Below are positions 25,976 through 35,401 of a stretch of DNA of 64,000 bases, piece after piece (position 1 is the stretch's first letter; each line of letters starts with the position of its first letter). The notes below the pieces were generated by a model, which saw nothing but the letters and a program-made list of their open reading frames with translations, was not told the origin of the DNA and did no database searches. The stretch is from Streptomyces narbonensis (lineage in GTDB: Bacteria > Actinomycetota > Actinomycetes > Streptomycetales > Streptomycetaceae), in the NCBI RefSeq assembly GCF_014649015.1, contig NZ_BMSF01000001.1, positions 682,001-746,000 on the forward strand, given 5' to 3'. The translations under genes were made by a program, and so were the position numbers.

Positions 25976-26632
25976 CTACGGGGCGTCGCCGGCCGCCCCG
26001 GTACGCCAGTGCGGGGCGAGCGCCGGGCCGAGGTGGTCGAGGTAACGCTCGGTGAGGGCGCGGATGCCTTCGAGGCTCTGGTCCGTGCCCCGGACCCACA
26101 TCTGGCCGGTGACCCGCATGACGCCGCTGAAGGCCGCCACCGCGATCCGCGGCCGCGGGTCCCCGTCCACGTCGAGGCCTTCCCGGTCGGCGATGATCCG
26201 GGCGATCGTCTCCTCCGTCTCCGCCGAGCGGCGCAGATGGAAGGCGAGCAGCGCGGGGGTCGACTCGATCATCTGGAAGTTCCGCAGGTACAGCTCGACG
26301 GGGACGACGTCGGCGATGGCCTCACCGGCGTGGTCCCAGGAGCTGAGGACGGCGTGCCGCAGCGCGTCGAAGGGGCCTTCGGCCGGCGGCCGCTCGCCGA
26401 GGGCTCGCACGAACAGCTCCTCGACCATGTGCTGGACGGCGAAGGCGACCTCTTCCTTGGAGCCGAAGTAGCGGAAGAAGGTGCGCTGGGAGACTTCGAC
26501 GGCCTCGACGATCTCGTCGACGGTCGTCCGCTCGTACCCCTGGGTGGTGAAGAGCTCCAGGGCCACCCGGATCAGTGCGTCGTGCGTGCGCTGCTTCTTC
26601 CGCTCGCGGAGGCCAGGGGTGGGAACGGTCAA
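25976..26632 (-). CDS. TetR family transcriptional repressor
   Basis: 218 residues; the only plausible start is TTG 26632, with a weak GAGA site upstream. The N-terminal helix-turn-helix (ALELFTTQGYERTTVDEIVE, then QRTFFRYFGSKEE) is characteristic. It is divergent from an efflux gene, and a perfect 15-bp palindrome lies in that gene's promoter, the classic local-repressor arrangement. The inducer is probably a substrate of the pump. Confidence 0.9.
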   Translation of the reverse strand: MTVPTPGLRERKKQRTHDALIRVALELFTTQGYERTTVDEIVEAVEVSQRTFFRYFGSKEEVAFAVQHMVEELFVRALGERPPAEGPFDALRHAVLSSWDHAGEAIADVVPVELYLRNFQMIESTPALLAFHLRRSAETEETIARIIADREGLDVDGDPRPRIAVAAFSGVMRVTGQMWVRGTDQSLEGIRALTERYLDHLGPALAPHWRTGAAGDAP

Positions 26633-26721
26633 TTCGATTCTCTTTTCAGGTGCTTCGTCCGAGTCCGGGCGTAGTCAGGGTACCTGTGAGCTACGTGACA
26701 GTTACCGGCGTGTGAATCGCT

Positions 26722-26751
26722 TTGTCAATTGTCAGTGACTGACACTAGCCT
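26722..26751 (+). promoter_or_regulatory. Efflux gene promoter with TetR-type operator in the spacer
   Basis: TTGTCA (26722-26727) and TAGCCT (26746-26751) are 18 bp apart, a good housekeeping promoter. The perfect palindrome TGTCAGT-G-ACTGACA (26730-26744) fills the spacer. The MFS start codon is 7 nt after the -10 with no Shine-Dalgarno, so the transcript is probably leaderless. Repression by the divergent TetR protein is inferred. Confidence 0.75.
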
Positions 26752-26758
26752 CGCTCGC

Positions 26759-28384
26759 ATGACTAGTCAGACCACCGTGGAAAAGGCCCCGCAGGGTCAG
26801 GGGGGCATCGCCCGGGAACCCGTACCGGGCCCGGCGAAGGGACTGCGCGGGCACCCGTGGCTGACCCTGTTCGCCGTCGCCGTGGGCGTGATGATGGTCG
26901 CGCTCGACGGCACGATCGTCGCCATCGCCAACCCCGCTATCAAGACCGACCTCGGCGCCACGCTCGCCCAGGTCCAGTGGATCACCAACGGCTACCTCCT
27001 CGCCCTCGCCGTCGCCCTGATCACCGCGGGCAAGCTCGGCGACCGCTTCGGCCACCGCCAGACCTTCCTCATCGGCATCGCCGGCTTCGCCGCGGCCTCC
27101 GGGGCGATCGGCCTGTCCGACTCGATCGGTGCCGTGATCGCCTTCCGCGTCCTCCAGGGCCTCTTCGGCGCCCTGCTGATGCCGGCCGCGCTCGGCCTGC
27201 TGCGCGCCACCTTCCCCGCCGAGAAGCTGAACATGGCCATCGGCATCTGGGGCATGGTCATCGGCGCGTCCACGGCGGGCGGCCCGATCGTCGGCGGCCT
27301 GCTCGTCGAGCACGTCAGCTGGCAGTCCGTCTTCTTCATCAACGTGCCGGTCGGTGTCGTCGCGCTCGTCCTCGGCCTGGTCATCCTCAAGGACCACCGC
27401 GCCGAGAACGCGCCGCGCTCCTTCGACGTCCTCGGCATCCTGCTGCTCTCCGGTGCCATGGCCTCCCTCGTCTGGAGCCTGATCAAGGCCGGCGAGTCCT
27501 GGGGCTGGTCCAGCGGCAAGACCTGGGGCTGCCTGATCGGCGCGCTGGTCCTCTTCGGGCTCTTCGCCTTCTGGGAGACCAAGGTCAAGGAGCCGCTGAT
27601 CCCGCTGGCCATGTTCCGCTCCGTGCCGCTCTCGGCCGGTGTCGTCCTGATGGTCCTCATGGCCTTCGCCTTCATGGGCGGCCTGTTCTTCGTGACCTTC
27701 TACCTCCAGGGCGTGAAGGGCCTCAGCCCGGTCGACAGCGGTCTGCACCTGCTGCCGCTGACCGCGATGATGATCGTCTCCTCGCCGCTGGCCGGCGCGC
27801 TCATCACCAAGTTCGGGCCGCGCGTGCCGCTCGTCGGCGGCATGGTCTGCACCGCCGTCGCGATGTTCGGCATGATCACGCTCTCGGCCGGTACGAGCAC
27901 CTTCGCGATGTCCCTGTGGTTCGCGCTGCTGGGCCTGGGCCTCGCCCCGGTCATGGTCGGCGCCACCGAGGTCATCGTCGGCAACGCCCCGCTGGAGCTC
28001 TCCGGCGTGGCCGGCGGTCTCCAGCAGGCCGCCATGCAGGTCGGCGGCGCGCTCGGTACGGCGGTGCTCGGCGCCGTCATGTCCTCCAAGGTGGCGGACT
28101 CCTTCGCGGGCAACTGGAAGGAGGCCGGCATCCCGGCCCCGGTCAACCCGCAGCTGGAGCAGGCCGCCGAGTTCGGCATGGCCCCGCCGGAGCTCGCCGA
28201 GGCGCCGGGGATGACCCCGGACCTCTTCGAGAAGATCTCCGGCGTCATCCACGACACCTTCCTGGACGGCATGGGCCTGGCGTTCACCGTCGCCGGCGGC
28301 GTCGCGGTCGTCGCGGCCCTCGTCGCCACGCTCACCAAGCGCGGGGCGAACGCGGAGGCGGGCGGCATGGGCGGTCACATCTGA
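26759..28384 (+). CDS. MFS transporter, DHA2 (EmrB/QacA) drug efflux family
   Basis: 541 residues from ATG 26759, with about 14 membrane helices. Motif C-like and motif A-like segments are visible (ALDGTIVAIANPAI, GKLGDRFGHRQTF), and GGPIVGGLLVEHVSWQ is the family antiporter motif. It should export drugs or endogenous secondary metabolites using the proton gradient. Expression is probably controlled by the divergent TetR. Confidence 0.93.
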   Translation: MTSQTTVEKAPQGQGGIAREPVPGPAKGLRGHPWLTLFAVAVGVMMVALDGTIVAIANPAIKTDLGATLAQVQWITNGYLLALAVALITAGKLGDRFGHRQTFLIGIAGFAAASGAIGLSDSIGAVIAFRVLQGLFGALLMPAALGLLRATFPAEKLNMAIGIWGMVIGASTAGGPIVGGLLVEHVSWQSVFFINVPVGVVALVLGLVILKDHRAENAPRSFDVLGILLLSGAMASLVWSLIKAGESWGWSSGKTWGCLIGALVLFGLFAFWETKVKEPLIPLAMFRSVPLSAGVVLMVLMAFAFMGGLFFVTFYLQGVKGLSPVDSGLHLLPLTAMMIVSSPLAGALITKFGPRVPLVGGMVCTAVAMFGMITLSAGTSTFAMSLWFALLGLGLAPVMVGATEVIVGNAPLELSGVAGGLQQAAMQVGGALGTAVLGAVMSSKVADSFAGNWKEAGIPAPVNPQLEQAAEFGMAPPELAEAPGMTPDLFEKISGVIHDTFLDGMGLAFTVAGGVAVVAALVATLTKRGANAEAGGMGGHI

Positions 28385-28418
28385 CGTCCACGGAGTCCCG
28401 TGATCAGGGTTCCCGTAG

Positions 28419-28455
28419 GGGGCCGTCACCCGTTCGCGTGAACGGGGGCGGCCCC
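28419..28455 (+). terminator. Terminator after the MFS gene
   Basis: GGGGCCG and CGGCCCC, plus inner CCCGTT and AACGGG arms, form a hairpin 34 bp after the stop codon. Confidence 0.7.
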
Positions 28456-28525
28456 TCTTCCGTCGTGGGGGAGACCTCCGTCATGCTCGTGATTACAGAG
28501 AGTAATCAAACGGGGGTTCATCGGC

Positions 28526-28933
28526 ATGAACGCGTACACGCAGTCGTATACGAAGTCGGCTCCGGCCGCGATGGTCGCGGTGGTCCTGACCGCACTCCTC
28601 AGCACGATCCTGGTGGCCCCGGCGGCGGCAGCGGCCCCCTCCGGCACCACCCTCGGGGCCTGCGGTCCGGGCCGCCTCTGTCTCTGGCCCAAGCCCGACT
28701 TCAAGGGGCGCGTCCAGAGCCACGAGCTGGCCACGACCGACATCGAGAGCTGCGTCGCCCTGCCGCAGGGCACCTCGGCACAGTCCCTCGCGAACCGCAC
28801 GGGGCGGCCGGTCACCACGTACCAGTCGGCGGAGTGTGCGGAAGCGGGGGAGTTCGAGACGTACCCGGGGCGCGGGACGTGGGTGCCGCAGACGCCCTAC
28901 GAGGTCAGAGCGTTCAAGATCTGGGAGCGCTAG
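28526..28933 (+). CDS. Secreted peptidase inhibitor family I36-like protein
   Basis: 135 residues from ATG 28526. A signal peptide with a long hydrophobic core ends near AAAAAPSG (about residue 38). The mature part has GACGPGRLCLWPKPDFKGRV, the Cys-rich CLW motif typical of the I36 (SMI) family of metalloprotease inhibitors and related proteins, and four Cys in all. Its 3' end overlaps that of the convergent potassium channel gene by 20 bp. Confidence 0.8.
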   Translation: MNAYTQSYTKSAPAAMVAVVLTALLSTILVAPAAAAAPSGTTLGACGPGRLCLWPKPDFKGRVQSHELATTDIESCVALPQGTSAQSLANRTGRPVTTYQSAECAEAGEFETYPGRGTWVPQTPYEVRAFKIWER

Positions 28934-29711
28934 GAACCGTGGGCCCGTCGGGCTCGACCGGGCCGGAAGGCACGGGGACGGCGCGTGACCCGTCCGGCGG
29001 GGAGAGCCGCGCGACCTCCGCGCGGAGCTCCCGGACCTCCAGGGTCAGGGCCTCCAGGAGCTCGGTCTGCCGGCGCTCCACCGCGTCGTCCCGGTCGAAG
29101 CGGGAGATGAACCAGGCCACGATGTTGGCGGTGACGACACCCAGCAGGGCGATGCCCGAGAGCATCAGACCGACCGCGAGGACCCGGCCGAGACCCGTGG
29201 TCGGGGCGTGGTCGCCGTAGCCGACCGTGGTCATCGTGGTGAAGGACCACCAGACCGCGTCCCCGAGCGTCTTGATGTTGCCGTTCGGGGCGTCGCGCTC
29301 GACGTGCAGCACGGCCAGCGAGCCGAACATCATCAGCCCGACCACCGCGCCCGCCACATAGGTGGTGAGCGTGATCTGCGGGGCCATCCGGGCCCGCCGG
29401 CCCACGAGGAGGAGCGTGGAGACGACCCGCAGCAGCCGCAGCGGCTGCACCATCGGCAGCACGACCGCGAGCAGATCGAGGGGGTGGGAGCGGACGAAGG
29501 CCCAGCGGGCCGGGGCGAGGACGAGCCGGACGAGGTAGTCGAGGGCGAAGGCCGCCCACACCGCCCATTCGACCTGGGTGCACAGCCGGTGTACCCACGG
29601 GGCGGCGCCCGGAGCCACGATCGGCACGGCGTAGGCGACGCCGAACGCCACCGCGAGTACCAGCAGCGGCGTCTGTGTGCGCTCTTCCCAGCTCTTCCAG
29701 CGAACCTTCAT
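28914..29711 (-). CDS. Voltage-gated-type potassium channel
   Basis: About 265 residues with six membrane helices. The selectivity filter TTVGYGD lies in the pore loop (WWSFTTMTTVGYGDHAPTT), and an Arg-containing helix (QPLRLLRVVS) resembles a voltage sensor. A C-terminal coiled coil (RRQTELLEALTLEVRELRAE) may assemble the tetramer. I prefer ATG 29711, 7 nt after TACGAT (leaderless); ATG 29720 is the alternative. It is the potassium-conducting ion-channel family, of unknown role here. Confidence 0.88.
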   Translation of the reverse strand: MKVRWKSWEERTQTPLLVLAVAFGVAYAVPIVAPGAAPWVHRLCTQVEWAVWAAFALDYLVRLVLAPARWAFVRSHPLDLLAVVLPMVQPLRLLRVVSTLLLVGRRARMAPQITLTTYVAGAVVGLMMFGSLAVLHVERDAPNGNIKTLGDAVWWSFTTMTTVGYGDHAPTTGLGRVLAVGLMLSGIALLGVVTANIVAWFISRFDRDDAVERRQTELLEALTLEVRELRAEVARLSPPDGSRAVPVPSGPVEPDGPTVPSAPRS

Positions 29712-29736
29712 GCCGGGCATCGTAGAGAACGCCGAA

Positions 29737-29765
29737 GGGCGGCGGGACCATCGGTCCCACCGCCC
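29737..29765. terminator. Terminator after aceE
   Basis: A 13-bp stem with one mismatch and a 3-nt loop lies 27 bp beyond the aceE stop, overlapping the upstream region of the channel gene. Confidence 0.75.
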
Positions 29766-29791
29766 CTCACCAGGCGCTATGCGCTACGGAC

Positions 29792-32524
29792 TCAGGCGTC
29801 GCCGCCGGCGGCGCCCGGGTCGGCGGCCGCCACGTCGAGCAGCTGGTAGCGGTCGACGGCCTGCTTCAGGGCCGACCGGTCGACCTTGCCCGCGCGTGCC
29901 AGCTCGGTCAGCACCGAGAGCACGATCGACTGGGCGTCGATGTGGAAGTAGCGGCGGGCCGCACCCCGCGTGTCCGCGAAGCCGAAGCCGTCCGCGCCCA
30001 GCGAGGTGTAGGTCCCCGGCACCCAGCGGGAGATCTGGTCCGGGACCGCGCGCATCCAGTCCGAGACCGCGACGAACGGGCCCTCGGCGCCCTGGAGCTT
30101 GCGCGTCACGTACGGGACGAGCTGCTCCTCGTCGGGGTGGAGCAGATTGCGCTCCTCGACGGCCACGGCCTCGCGGCGCAGCTCGGTCCACGAGGTCGCG
30201 GACCAGACGTCGGCCCGGACGTTCCACTCCTCGGCGAGGATCCGCTGCGCCTCGATCGCCCACGGCACGGCGACGCCGGAGGCCATGATCTGCGCCGGGA
30301 TCGCACCGCCCTCGGCAGGCTTGAAGCGGTGGATGCCGGCGAGGATGCCCTCGACGTCCACGTCCGCCGGCTCGGCCGGGTGCTGGATCGGCTCGTTGTA
30401 GACGGTCAGGTAGTAGAAGACGTCCTCGGCGGCCGGGCCGTACATCCGGCGCAGGCCGTCCTTGACGATGTGCGCGATCTCGAAACCGAAGGCCGGGTCG
30501 TAGGCGATACAAGCCGGGTTGGTCGAGGCGAGCAGGTGCGAGTGGCCGTCCGCGTGCTGCAGGCCCTCGCCGGTCAGCGTCGTGCGGCCGGCGGTGGCGC
30601 CGAGCACGAAGCCGCGCGCCAGCTGGTCGGCCATCTGCCAGAACTGGTCGCCGGTCCGCTGGAAACCGAACATCGAGTAGAAGACGTACACCGGGATCAG
30701 CGGCTCGCCGTGCGTGGCGTACGCCGAGCCCGCGGCGATCAGCGAGGCCGTGCAGCCGGCCTCGGAGATCCCGTCATGCAGCATCTGACCGGTCGGCGAC
30801 TCCTTGTAGGCGAGGAGGAGTTCGCGGTCCACCGCCTCGTACTGCTGGCCCAGCGGGTTGTAGATCTTGGCGCTCGGGAAGAAGGCGTCCATGCCGAAGG
30901 TGCGGTACTCGTCGGGGGCGATCAGCACGAAGCGCTTGCCGATCTCCTTGTCCCGCATGAGGTCCTTCAGGATGCGGACGAAGGCCATCGTGGTGGCGAT
31001 CGACTGCTGCCCCGAGCCCTTCTTGGCCGCCGCGTAGGTCTTGTCGTCGGGAAGGACCAGCGGCTTCGCCCGCACGACACGGGTCGGCACGTACCCGCCC
31101 AGCGCGCTGCGCCGGTCGTGCATGTACTGGATCTCCTCGGAGTTCCGGCCGGGGTGGTAGTACGGCGGCAGGCCGTCCTCCAACTGCCGGTCCGTCACCG
31201 GGATGTGCAGTCGGTCGCGGAAGCGCTTGAGGTCGTCGACCGTCAGCTTCTTCATCTGGTGGGTCGCGTTGCGGCCCTCGAAGTTCGGGCCCAGCGTCCA
31301 GCCCTTGACGGTCTGGGCGAGGATCACGGTCGGCTGGCCGGCATGCGCCTTCGCCGCCGCGTAGGCCGCGTAGATCTTCTTGTGGTCGTGGCCGCCGCGG
31401 CCCAGGTGCAGGACCTGCTGGTCCGACATGCCCTCGACCATGGCGCGCAGCCGGTGGTCGTCGCCGAAGAAGTGGTCGCGGATGTAGCCGCCGGTCTCCG
31501 TTGCGTACGTCTGGAACTGGCCGTCCGGGGTGGTGTTCAGCTTGTTCACCAGGATGCCGTCGCGGTCCTGCGCGAGCAGCGGGTCCCAGGAGCGGTCCCA
31601 GATCAGCTTGATGACGTTCCAGCCGTTGCCCCGGAAGATCGACTCCAGCTCCTGGATGATCTTGCCGTTGCCGCGGACCGGGCCGTCGAGCCGCTGGAGG
31701 TTGCAGTTGACGACGAAGGTCAGGTTGTCCAGGCCCTCGCGGGCGGCGATGGAGAGCTGGCCGAGCGACTCGACCTCGTCCATCTCGCCGTCGCCGAGGA
31801 ACGCCCAGACGTGCGACTTGGAGGTGTCGGCGATGCCGCGCGCCTCCATGTACCGGTTCATCCGCGCCTGGTAGATCGCGCCGAGCGGGCCGAGGCCCAT
31901 CGACACGGTCGGGAACTCCCAGAAGTCCGGCATCAGCCGGGGATGCGGGTACGACGAAAGGCCGTTGGGGAACTTCGACCTCTCCTGGCGGAACCCGTCG
32001 AGCTGGGTGTCGTTCAGCCGGTCCAGGAGGTAGGCGCGGGCGTAGATACCGGGGGAGGCGTGCCCCTGGAAGAAGATCTGGTCGCCGCCGTCGCCCTCGT
32101 CCTTCCCGCGGAAGAAGTGGTTGAAGCCGACGTCGTAGAGGGAGGCCGAGGAGGCGAAGGTGGCGATGTGACCGCCGACGCCGATGCCGGGGCGCTGGGC
32201 GCGCGAGACCATCACGGCCGCGTTCCACCGCGTCGCGTTGAGGACCTTGCGCTCGATCTCCTCGTTGCCGGGGAAGAAGGGCTCGTCCTTGGTGGCGATG
32301 GTGTTGACGTAGTCCGAGCTGCGCATCTCGGGCACGGCCACGCGCTTCTCGCGTGCCCGCTCGATCAGGCGGAGCATGAGGTAGCGGGCCCGCTCACGGC
32401 CCCGCTCGTCGACGGCCGCGTCGAGGGAGTCGAGCCATTCCTGGGTCTCTTCCGGGTCGAAATCCGGGACCTGGCTGGGAAGGCCGCCAATGATGATCGG
32501 GTTGCGATCGGATCCGGGAGCCAC
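29792..32524 (-). CDS. aceE: Pyruvate dehydrogenase E1 component, homodimeric type
   Basis: 910 residues from GTG 32524, with GGAAGAG upstream. It decarboxylates pyruvate using thiamine diphosphate and feeds acetyl groups to the E2 subunit, giving acetyl-CoA. The ThDP motif begins [14 protein letters not shown] and ends at NCN. The length and the start ([14 protein letters not shown]) match the homodimeric AceE of actinobacteria and gamma-proteobacteria. No E2 or E3 gene is in the window. It supplies the same metabolite used by the fab operon 22 kb away. Confidence 0.97.
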   Translation of the reverse strand: MAPGSDRNPIIIGGLPSQVPDFDPEETQEWLDSLDAAVDERGRERARYLMLRLIERAREKRVAVPEMRSSDYVNTIATKDEPFFPGNEEIERKVLNATRWNAAVMVSRAQRPGIGVGGHIATFASSASLYDVGFNHFFRGKDEGDGGDQIFFQGHASPGIYARAYLLDRLNDTQLDGFRQERSKFPNGLSSYPHPRLMPDFWEFPTVSMGLGPLGAIYQARMNRYMEARGIADTSKSHVWAFLGDGEMDEVESLGQLSIAAREGLDNLTFVVNCNLQRLDGPVRGNGKIIQELESIFRGNGWNVIKLIWDRSWDPLLAQDRDGILVNKLNTTPDGQFQTYATETGGYIRDHFFGDDHRLRAMVEGMSDQQVLHLGRGGHDHKKIYAAYAAAKAHAGQPTVILAQTVKGWTLGPNFEGRNATHQMKKLTVDDLKRFRDRLHIPVTDRQLEDGLPPYYHPGRNSEEIQYMHDRRSALGGYVPTRVVRAKPLVLPDDKTYAAAKKGSGQQSIATTMAFVRILKDLMRDKEIGKRFVLIAPDEYRTFGMDAFFPSAKIYNPLGQQYEAVDRELLLAYKESPTGQMLHDGISEAGCTASLIAAGSAYATHGEPLIPVYVFYSMFGFQRTGDQFWQMADQLARGFVLGATAGRTTLTGEGLQHADGHSHLLASTNPACIAYDPAFGFEIAHIVKDGLRRMYGPAAEDVFYYLTVYNEPIQHPAEPADVDVEGILAGIHRFKPAEGGAIPAQIMASGVAVPWAIEAQRILAEEWNVRADVWSATSWTELRREAVAVEERNLLHPDEEQLVPYVTRKLQGAEGPFVAVSDWMRAVPDQISRWVPGTYTSLGADGFGFADTRGAARRYFHIDAQSIVLSVLTELARAGKVDRSALKQAVDRYQLLDVAAADPGAAGGDA

Positions 32525-32964
32525 GCTCTTCCTTCACTTGTCGGTGGTGCCCACGGGGCCACGGAGTGGTCGGGGGTTGTCCATCGTGTACCCCGTCGGC
32601 GCCAGACGTCACATTTACCGAGGGGTAACCCCTACGGGGGTCCCGGCGGTGTCCGCGGTGTCCTCCACGTCTTCGGATGTGTTCAAATCGCAACCTTACG
32701 CCCAACTCGCGCATGCGTTTCGTCCGGACGTTCGGCAGACTGAAAGCTCAGAAGTCCGTAAACCGGGATGAATCATGTGGGACTGATCACGGAGTGCGGC
32801 CGGAGCGTGCCGGATGTTGGGGCGAGACGGCCCCAAACGTCACCGTTTCGGCGGTCTCCGCGGCCCAGTACTTGCGCGATGAGCCCCGGCACGTGTGGAC
32901 TACGGCCAGCGCCGCGCGCATACGCGTGGCCCACAGCATTTTCCGAATGAGCAGGAGGCAAGCC
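32525..32964. other. Intergenic region between aceE and the DUF3052 gene (440 bp)
   Basis: I see no gene here. The region holds the promoters of the two divergent genes. A perfect palindrome AGGGGT-A-ACCCCT (32621-32633) lies about 97 bp upstream of aceE and may bind a regulator. A locally less GC-rich stretch (32670-32770) probably contains the promoter for the plus-strand gene, but no clear -35/-10 pair stands out. Confidence 0.5.
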
Positions 32965-33387
32965 GTGAGCGCGACCGCGGACCACGCGGAGGAGCGGACC
33001 AACCCGGCAGCGAGGCTGGGGTTCGAGCCCGGACAGGTGGTCCAGGAGATCGGCTACGACGACGACGTCGACCAGGATCTCCGTGAAGGCATCGAGTCCA
33101 TCATCGGCGCCGAGCTCGTGGACGAGGACTACGACGACGTCGCCGACGCCGTCGTGCTCTGGTTCCGCGACGAGGACGGCGATCTCACCGACGCACTGGT
33201 GGACGCCATCGGTCTTCTGGAGGACGGCGGCGTGATCTGGCTGCTGACGCCGAAGACCGGCCGTGACGGCTACATCGAGCCGAGCGATATCAACGATGCC
33301 GCGCAGACTGCTGGTCTCTCCCAGACCAAGAGCATCAGCGTCGCCAAGGACTGGGCGGGCGCCCGTCTGGTGGCCCCCAAGCGCTGA
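32965..33387 (+). CDS. DUF3052 family protein
   Basis: 140 residues from GTG 32965, with AGGAGG at ideal spacing. The sequence is acidic (RDEDGDLTDALVDAIGLL) and ends GLSQTKSISVAKDWAGARLV, typical of the actinobacterial DUF3052 family, which is found next to aceE. Function is unknown; a small regulatory protein is possible. Confidence 0.9.
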   Translation: MSATADHAEERTNPAARLGFEPGQVVQEIGYDDDVDQDLREGIESIIGAELVDEDYDDVADAVVLWFRDEDGDLTDALVDAIGLLEDGGVIWLLTPKTGRDGYIEPSDINDAAQTAGLSQTKSISVAKDWAGARLVAPKR

Positions 33388-33404
33388 TCACCAAGTTGCG
33401 AGAC

Positions 33405-33430
33405 GCCCCCGCCGGTACGCCGGCGGGGGC
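33405..33430 (+). terminator. Terminator after the DUF3052 gene
   Basis: A perfect 11-bp stem (33405-33415 and 33420-33430) with a 4-nt loop is followed by TTT. Confidence 0.9.
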
Positions 33431-33541
33431 TTTCGCACGCAGGCCGTAGGCTGGGCCTCACCGATTCGGCCCATGGGGCCGATTCGCTCCGCGGGCCGGT
33501 CGGGTCCGGGGTTCGGGCTCCGGCGGAAGGATGCGTGGGCG

Positions 33542-34000
33542 ATGGCGATCGAGGTCGGCACCGAGGCCCCGGGATTCGAGCTGAAGGACAACCACGGACG
33601 CACCGTGCGGCTCTCGGACTTCCGCGGCGAGAAGACCGTGGTGCTGCTCTTCTACCCCTTCGCCTTCACCGGTGTCTGCACCGGCGAACTGCGCGAGCTG
33701 CGGGACAACCTCCCGACGTTCGTCAACGACGACACCCAGCTCCTCGCCGTCTCCAACGACTCGATCCACACCCTGCGCGTCTTCGCCGACCAGGAGGACC
33801 TGGACTTCCCGCTGCTCTCCGACTTCTGGAAGCACGGCGAGGCCTCCCGCGCCTACGGCGTCTTCGACGAGGAGAAGGGCTGCGCCGTGCGCGGCACCTT
33901 CATCATCGACAAGGAGGGCGTGGTCCGCTGGACCGTCGTGAACGCCCTGCCGGACGCCCGGGATATCGGCGACTACGTCAAGGCGCTCGACGCCGTCTGA
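33542..34000 (+). CDS. Peroxiredoxin (AhpE-like, AhpC/TSA family)
   Basis: 152 residues from ATG 33542, with GGAAGGA upstream. The peroxidatic Cys46 is in PFAFTGVCTGEL; a second Cys114 (EEKGCAVRG) is not in the usual resolving position, suggesting the 1-Cys AhpE type. It reduces peroxides in the cytoplasm. It lies just upstream of the tellurium-resistance genes, fitting a stress role. Confidence 0.9.
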   Translation: MAIEVGTEAPGFELKDNHGRTVRLSDFRGEKTVVLLFYPFAFTGVCTGELRELRDNLPTFVNDDTQLLAVSNDSIHTLRVFADQEDLDFPLLSDFWKHGEASRAYGVFDEEKGCAVRGTFIIDKEGVVRWTVVNALPDARDIGDYVKALDAV

Positions 34001-34137
34001 GCCGGGTCGCGGCCGACACCTCGGATTCGCCGGGCGAATCGACTGTTTCGACCGGGAACCCGTCACTAGGATCCACTCGTTGATCCGATGCCAACGCACG
34101 ACTGGGGCGCTGCCCCTGAAAACGTATGGAGGGACTC

Positions 34138-34713
34138 GTGGGAGTCAGCCTCAGCAAGGGCGGCAACGTCTCGCTGACCAAGGAGGCCCCTGGCCTCACC
34201 GCCGTGACCGTCGGTCTGGGCTGGGACGTCCGCACCACCACCGGTACGGACTTCGACCTCGACGCCAGCGCCATCCTGGTGAGCGAAGAGGGCAAGGTCC
34301 GTAACGACCAGGACTTCGTCTTCTTCAACAACCTGAAGAGCGCCGACGGCTCGGTCGAGCACACCGGTGACAACCTCACCGGCGAGGGCGAGGGCGACGA
34401 CGAGCAGGTCAAGGTCAGCCTGGCGACCGTGCCGGCCGACGTGAGCAAGATCGTCTTCCCGGTGTCGATCTACGACGCCGAGAACCGCCAGCAGTCCTTC
34501 GGCCAGGTGCGCAACGCGTTCATCCGCGTCGTGAACCAGGCCGGCGGCGCCGAGATCGCCCGCTACGACCTCTCCGAGGACGCCTCGACCGAGACCGCCA
34601 TGGTCTTCGGCGAGCTCTACCGCCACGGCGCGGAGTGGAAGTTCCGCGCGGTCGGTCAGGGGTATGCCTCAGGTCTGCGCGGGATCGCCGCGGACTTCGG
34701 CGTCAACGTCTGA
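34138..34713 (+). CDS. terD: TerD family tellurium/stress resistance protein
   Basis: 191 residues from GTG 34138, with GGAGG upstream. The TerD fold carries two acidic calcium-binding motifs (DFDLDASAI and the [13 protein letters not shown] loop). Other family hallmarks are VGLGWDVR and a C-terminal [17 protein letters not shown]. TerD proteins bind Ca2+ and belong to stress-response complexes at the membrane with TerC. It is the first of four TerD-superfamily genes in this locus. Confidence 0.94.
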   Translation: MGVSLSKGGNVSLTKEAPGLTAVTVGLGWDVRTTTGTDFDLDASAILVSEEGKVRNDQDFVFFNNLKSADGSVEHTGDNLTGEGEGDDEQVKVSLATVPADVSKIVFPVSIYDAENRQQSFGQVRNAFIRVVNQAGGAEIARYDLSEDASTETAMVFGELYRHGAEWKFRAVGQGYASGLRGIAADFGVNV

Positions 34714-34730
34714 GCCGAACCGTTCGAACC

Positions 34731-34763
34731 GTCCGGCGCCGCACACTCCGTGCGGCGCCGGAC
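34731..34763 (+). terminator. Hairpin between the two terD genes
   Basis: A perfect 14-bp stem with a 5-nt loop. It may terminate or attenuate transcription between the paired terD genes. Confidence 0.8.
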
Positions 34764-34796
34764 GTGCCTCATCACCACCGGGGAGGAACTGATCAC

Positions 34797-35372
34797 ATGG
34801 GCGTCACACTCGCCAAGGGAGGCAATGTCTCCCTCTCCAAGGCCGCTCCCAACCTCACCAAGGTCCTCGTCGGGCTCGGCTGGGACGCGCGCTCCACCAC
34901 CGGAGCCCCCTTCGACCTCGACGCCAGCGCCCTCCTGTGCCAGGCCGGCCGCGTGCTGGGCGACGAGTACTTCGTCTTCTACAACCAGCTCCGCAGCCCC
35001 GAGGGCTCCGTCGAACACACCGGCGACAACCTCACCGGCGAGGGTGACGGGGACGACGAGTCCCTCATCGTGGACCTCACCCAGGTCCCGGCCCACTGCG
35101 ACAAGATCGTCTTCCCCGTCTCGATCCACGACGCCGACAACCGGGGGCAGAGCTTCGGCCAGGTCAGCAATGCCTTCATCCGGGTCGTGAACCAGCTGGA
35201 CGGCCAGGAACTCGCGCGCTACGACCTCTCCGAGGACGCCTCCTCCGAGACCGCGATGATCTTCGGCGAGCTCTACCGCTACAACGGCGAATGGAAGTTC
35301 AGAGCGGTCGGTCAGGGGTACGCGTCCGGGCTCCGGGGCATCGCTCTAGACTTCGGGGTCAACGTTTCGTAA
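34797..35372 (+). CDS. terD: TerD family protein (second copy)
   Basis: 191 residues from ATG 34797, with GGGGAGGA upstream. It has the same length and motif layout as the preceding protein ([40 protein letters not shown]), and the two are close paralogues from a tandem duplication. The divergence suggests that both are kept under selection. Confidence 0.94.
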   Translation: MGVTLAKGGNVSLSKAAPNLTKVLVGLGWDARSTTGAPFDLDASALLCQAGRVLGDEYFVFYNQLRSPEGSVEHTGDNLTGEGDGDDESLIVDLTQVPAHCDKIVFPVSIHDADNRGQSFGQVSNAFIRVVNQLDGQELARYDLSEDASSETAMIFGELYRYNGEWKFRAVGQGYASGLRGIALDFGVNVS

Positions 35373-35401
35373 AGCCATGTAATTTCACGATGGGGTAGAC
35401 A

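Noticed and set aside
29942..32743. Very long plus-strand frame opposite aceE
   Set aside because: It is antisense to a fully conserved enzyme gene and consists of Arg/Gly/Val-rich noise.
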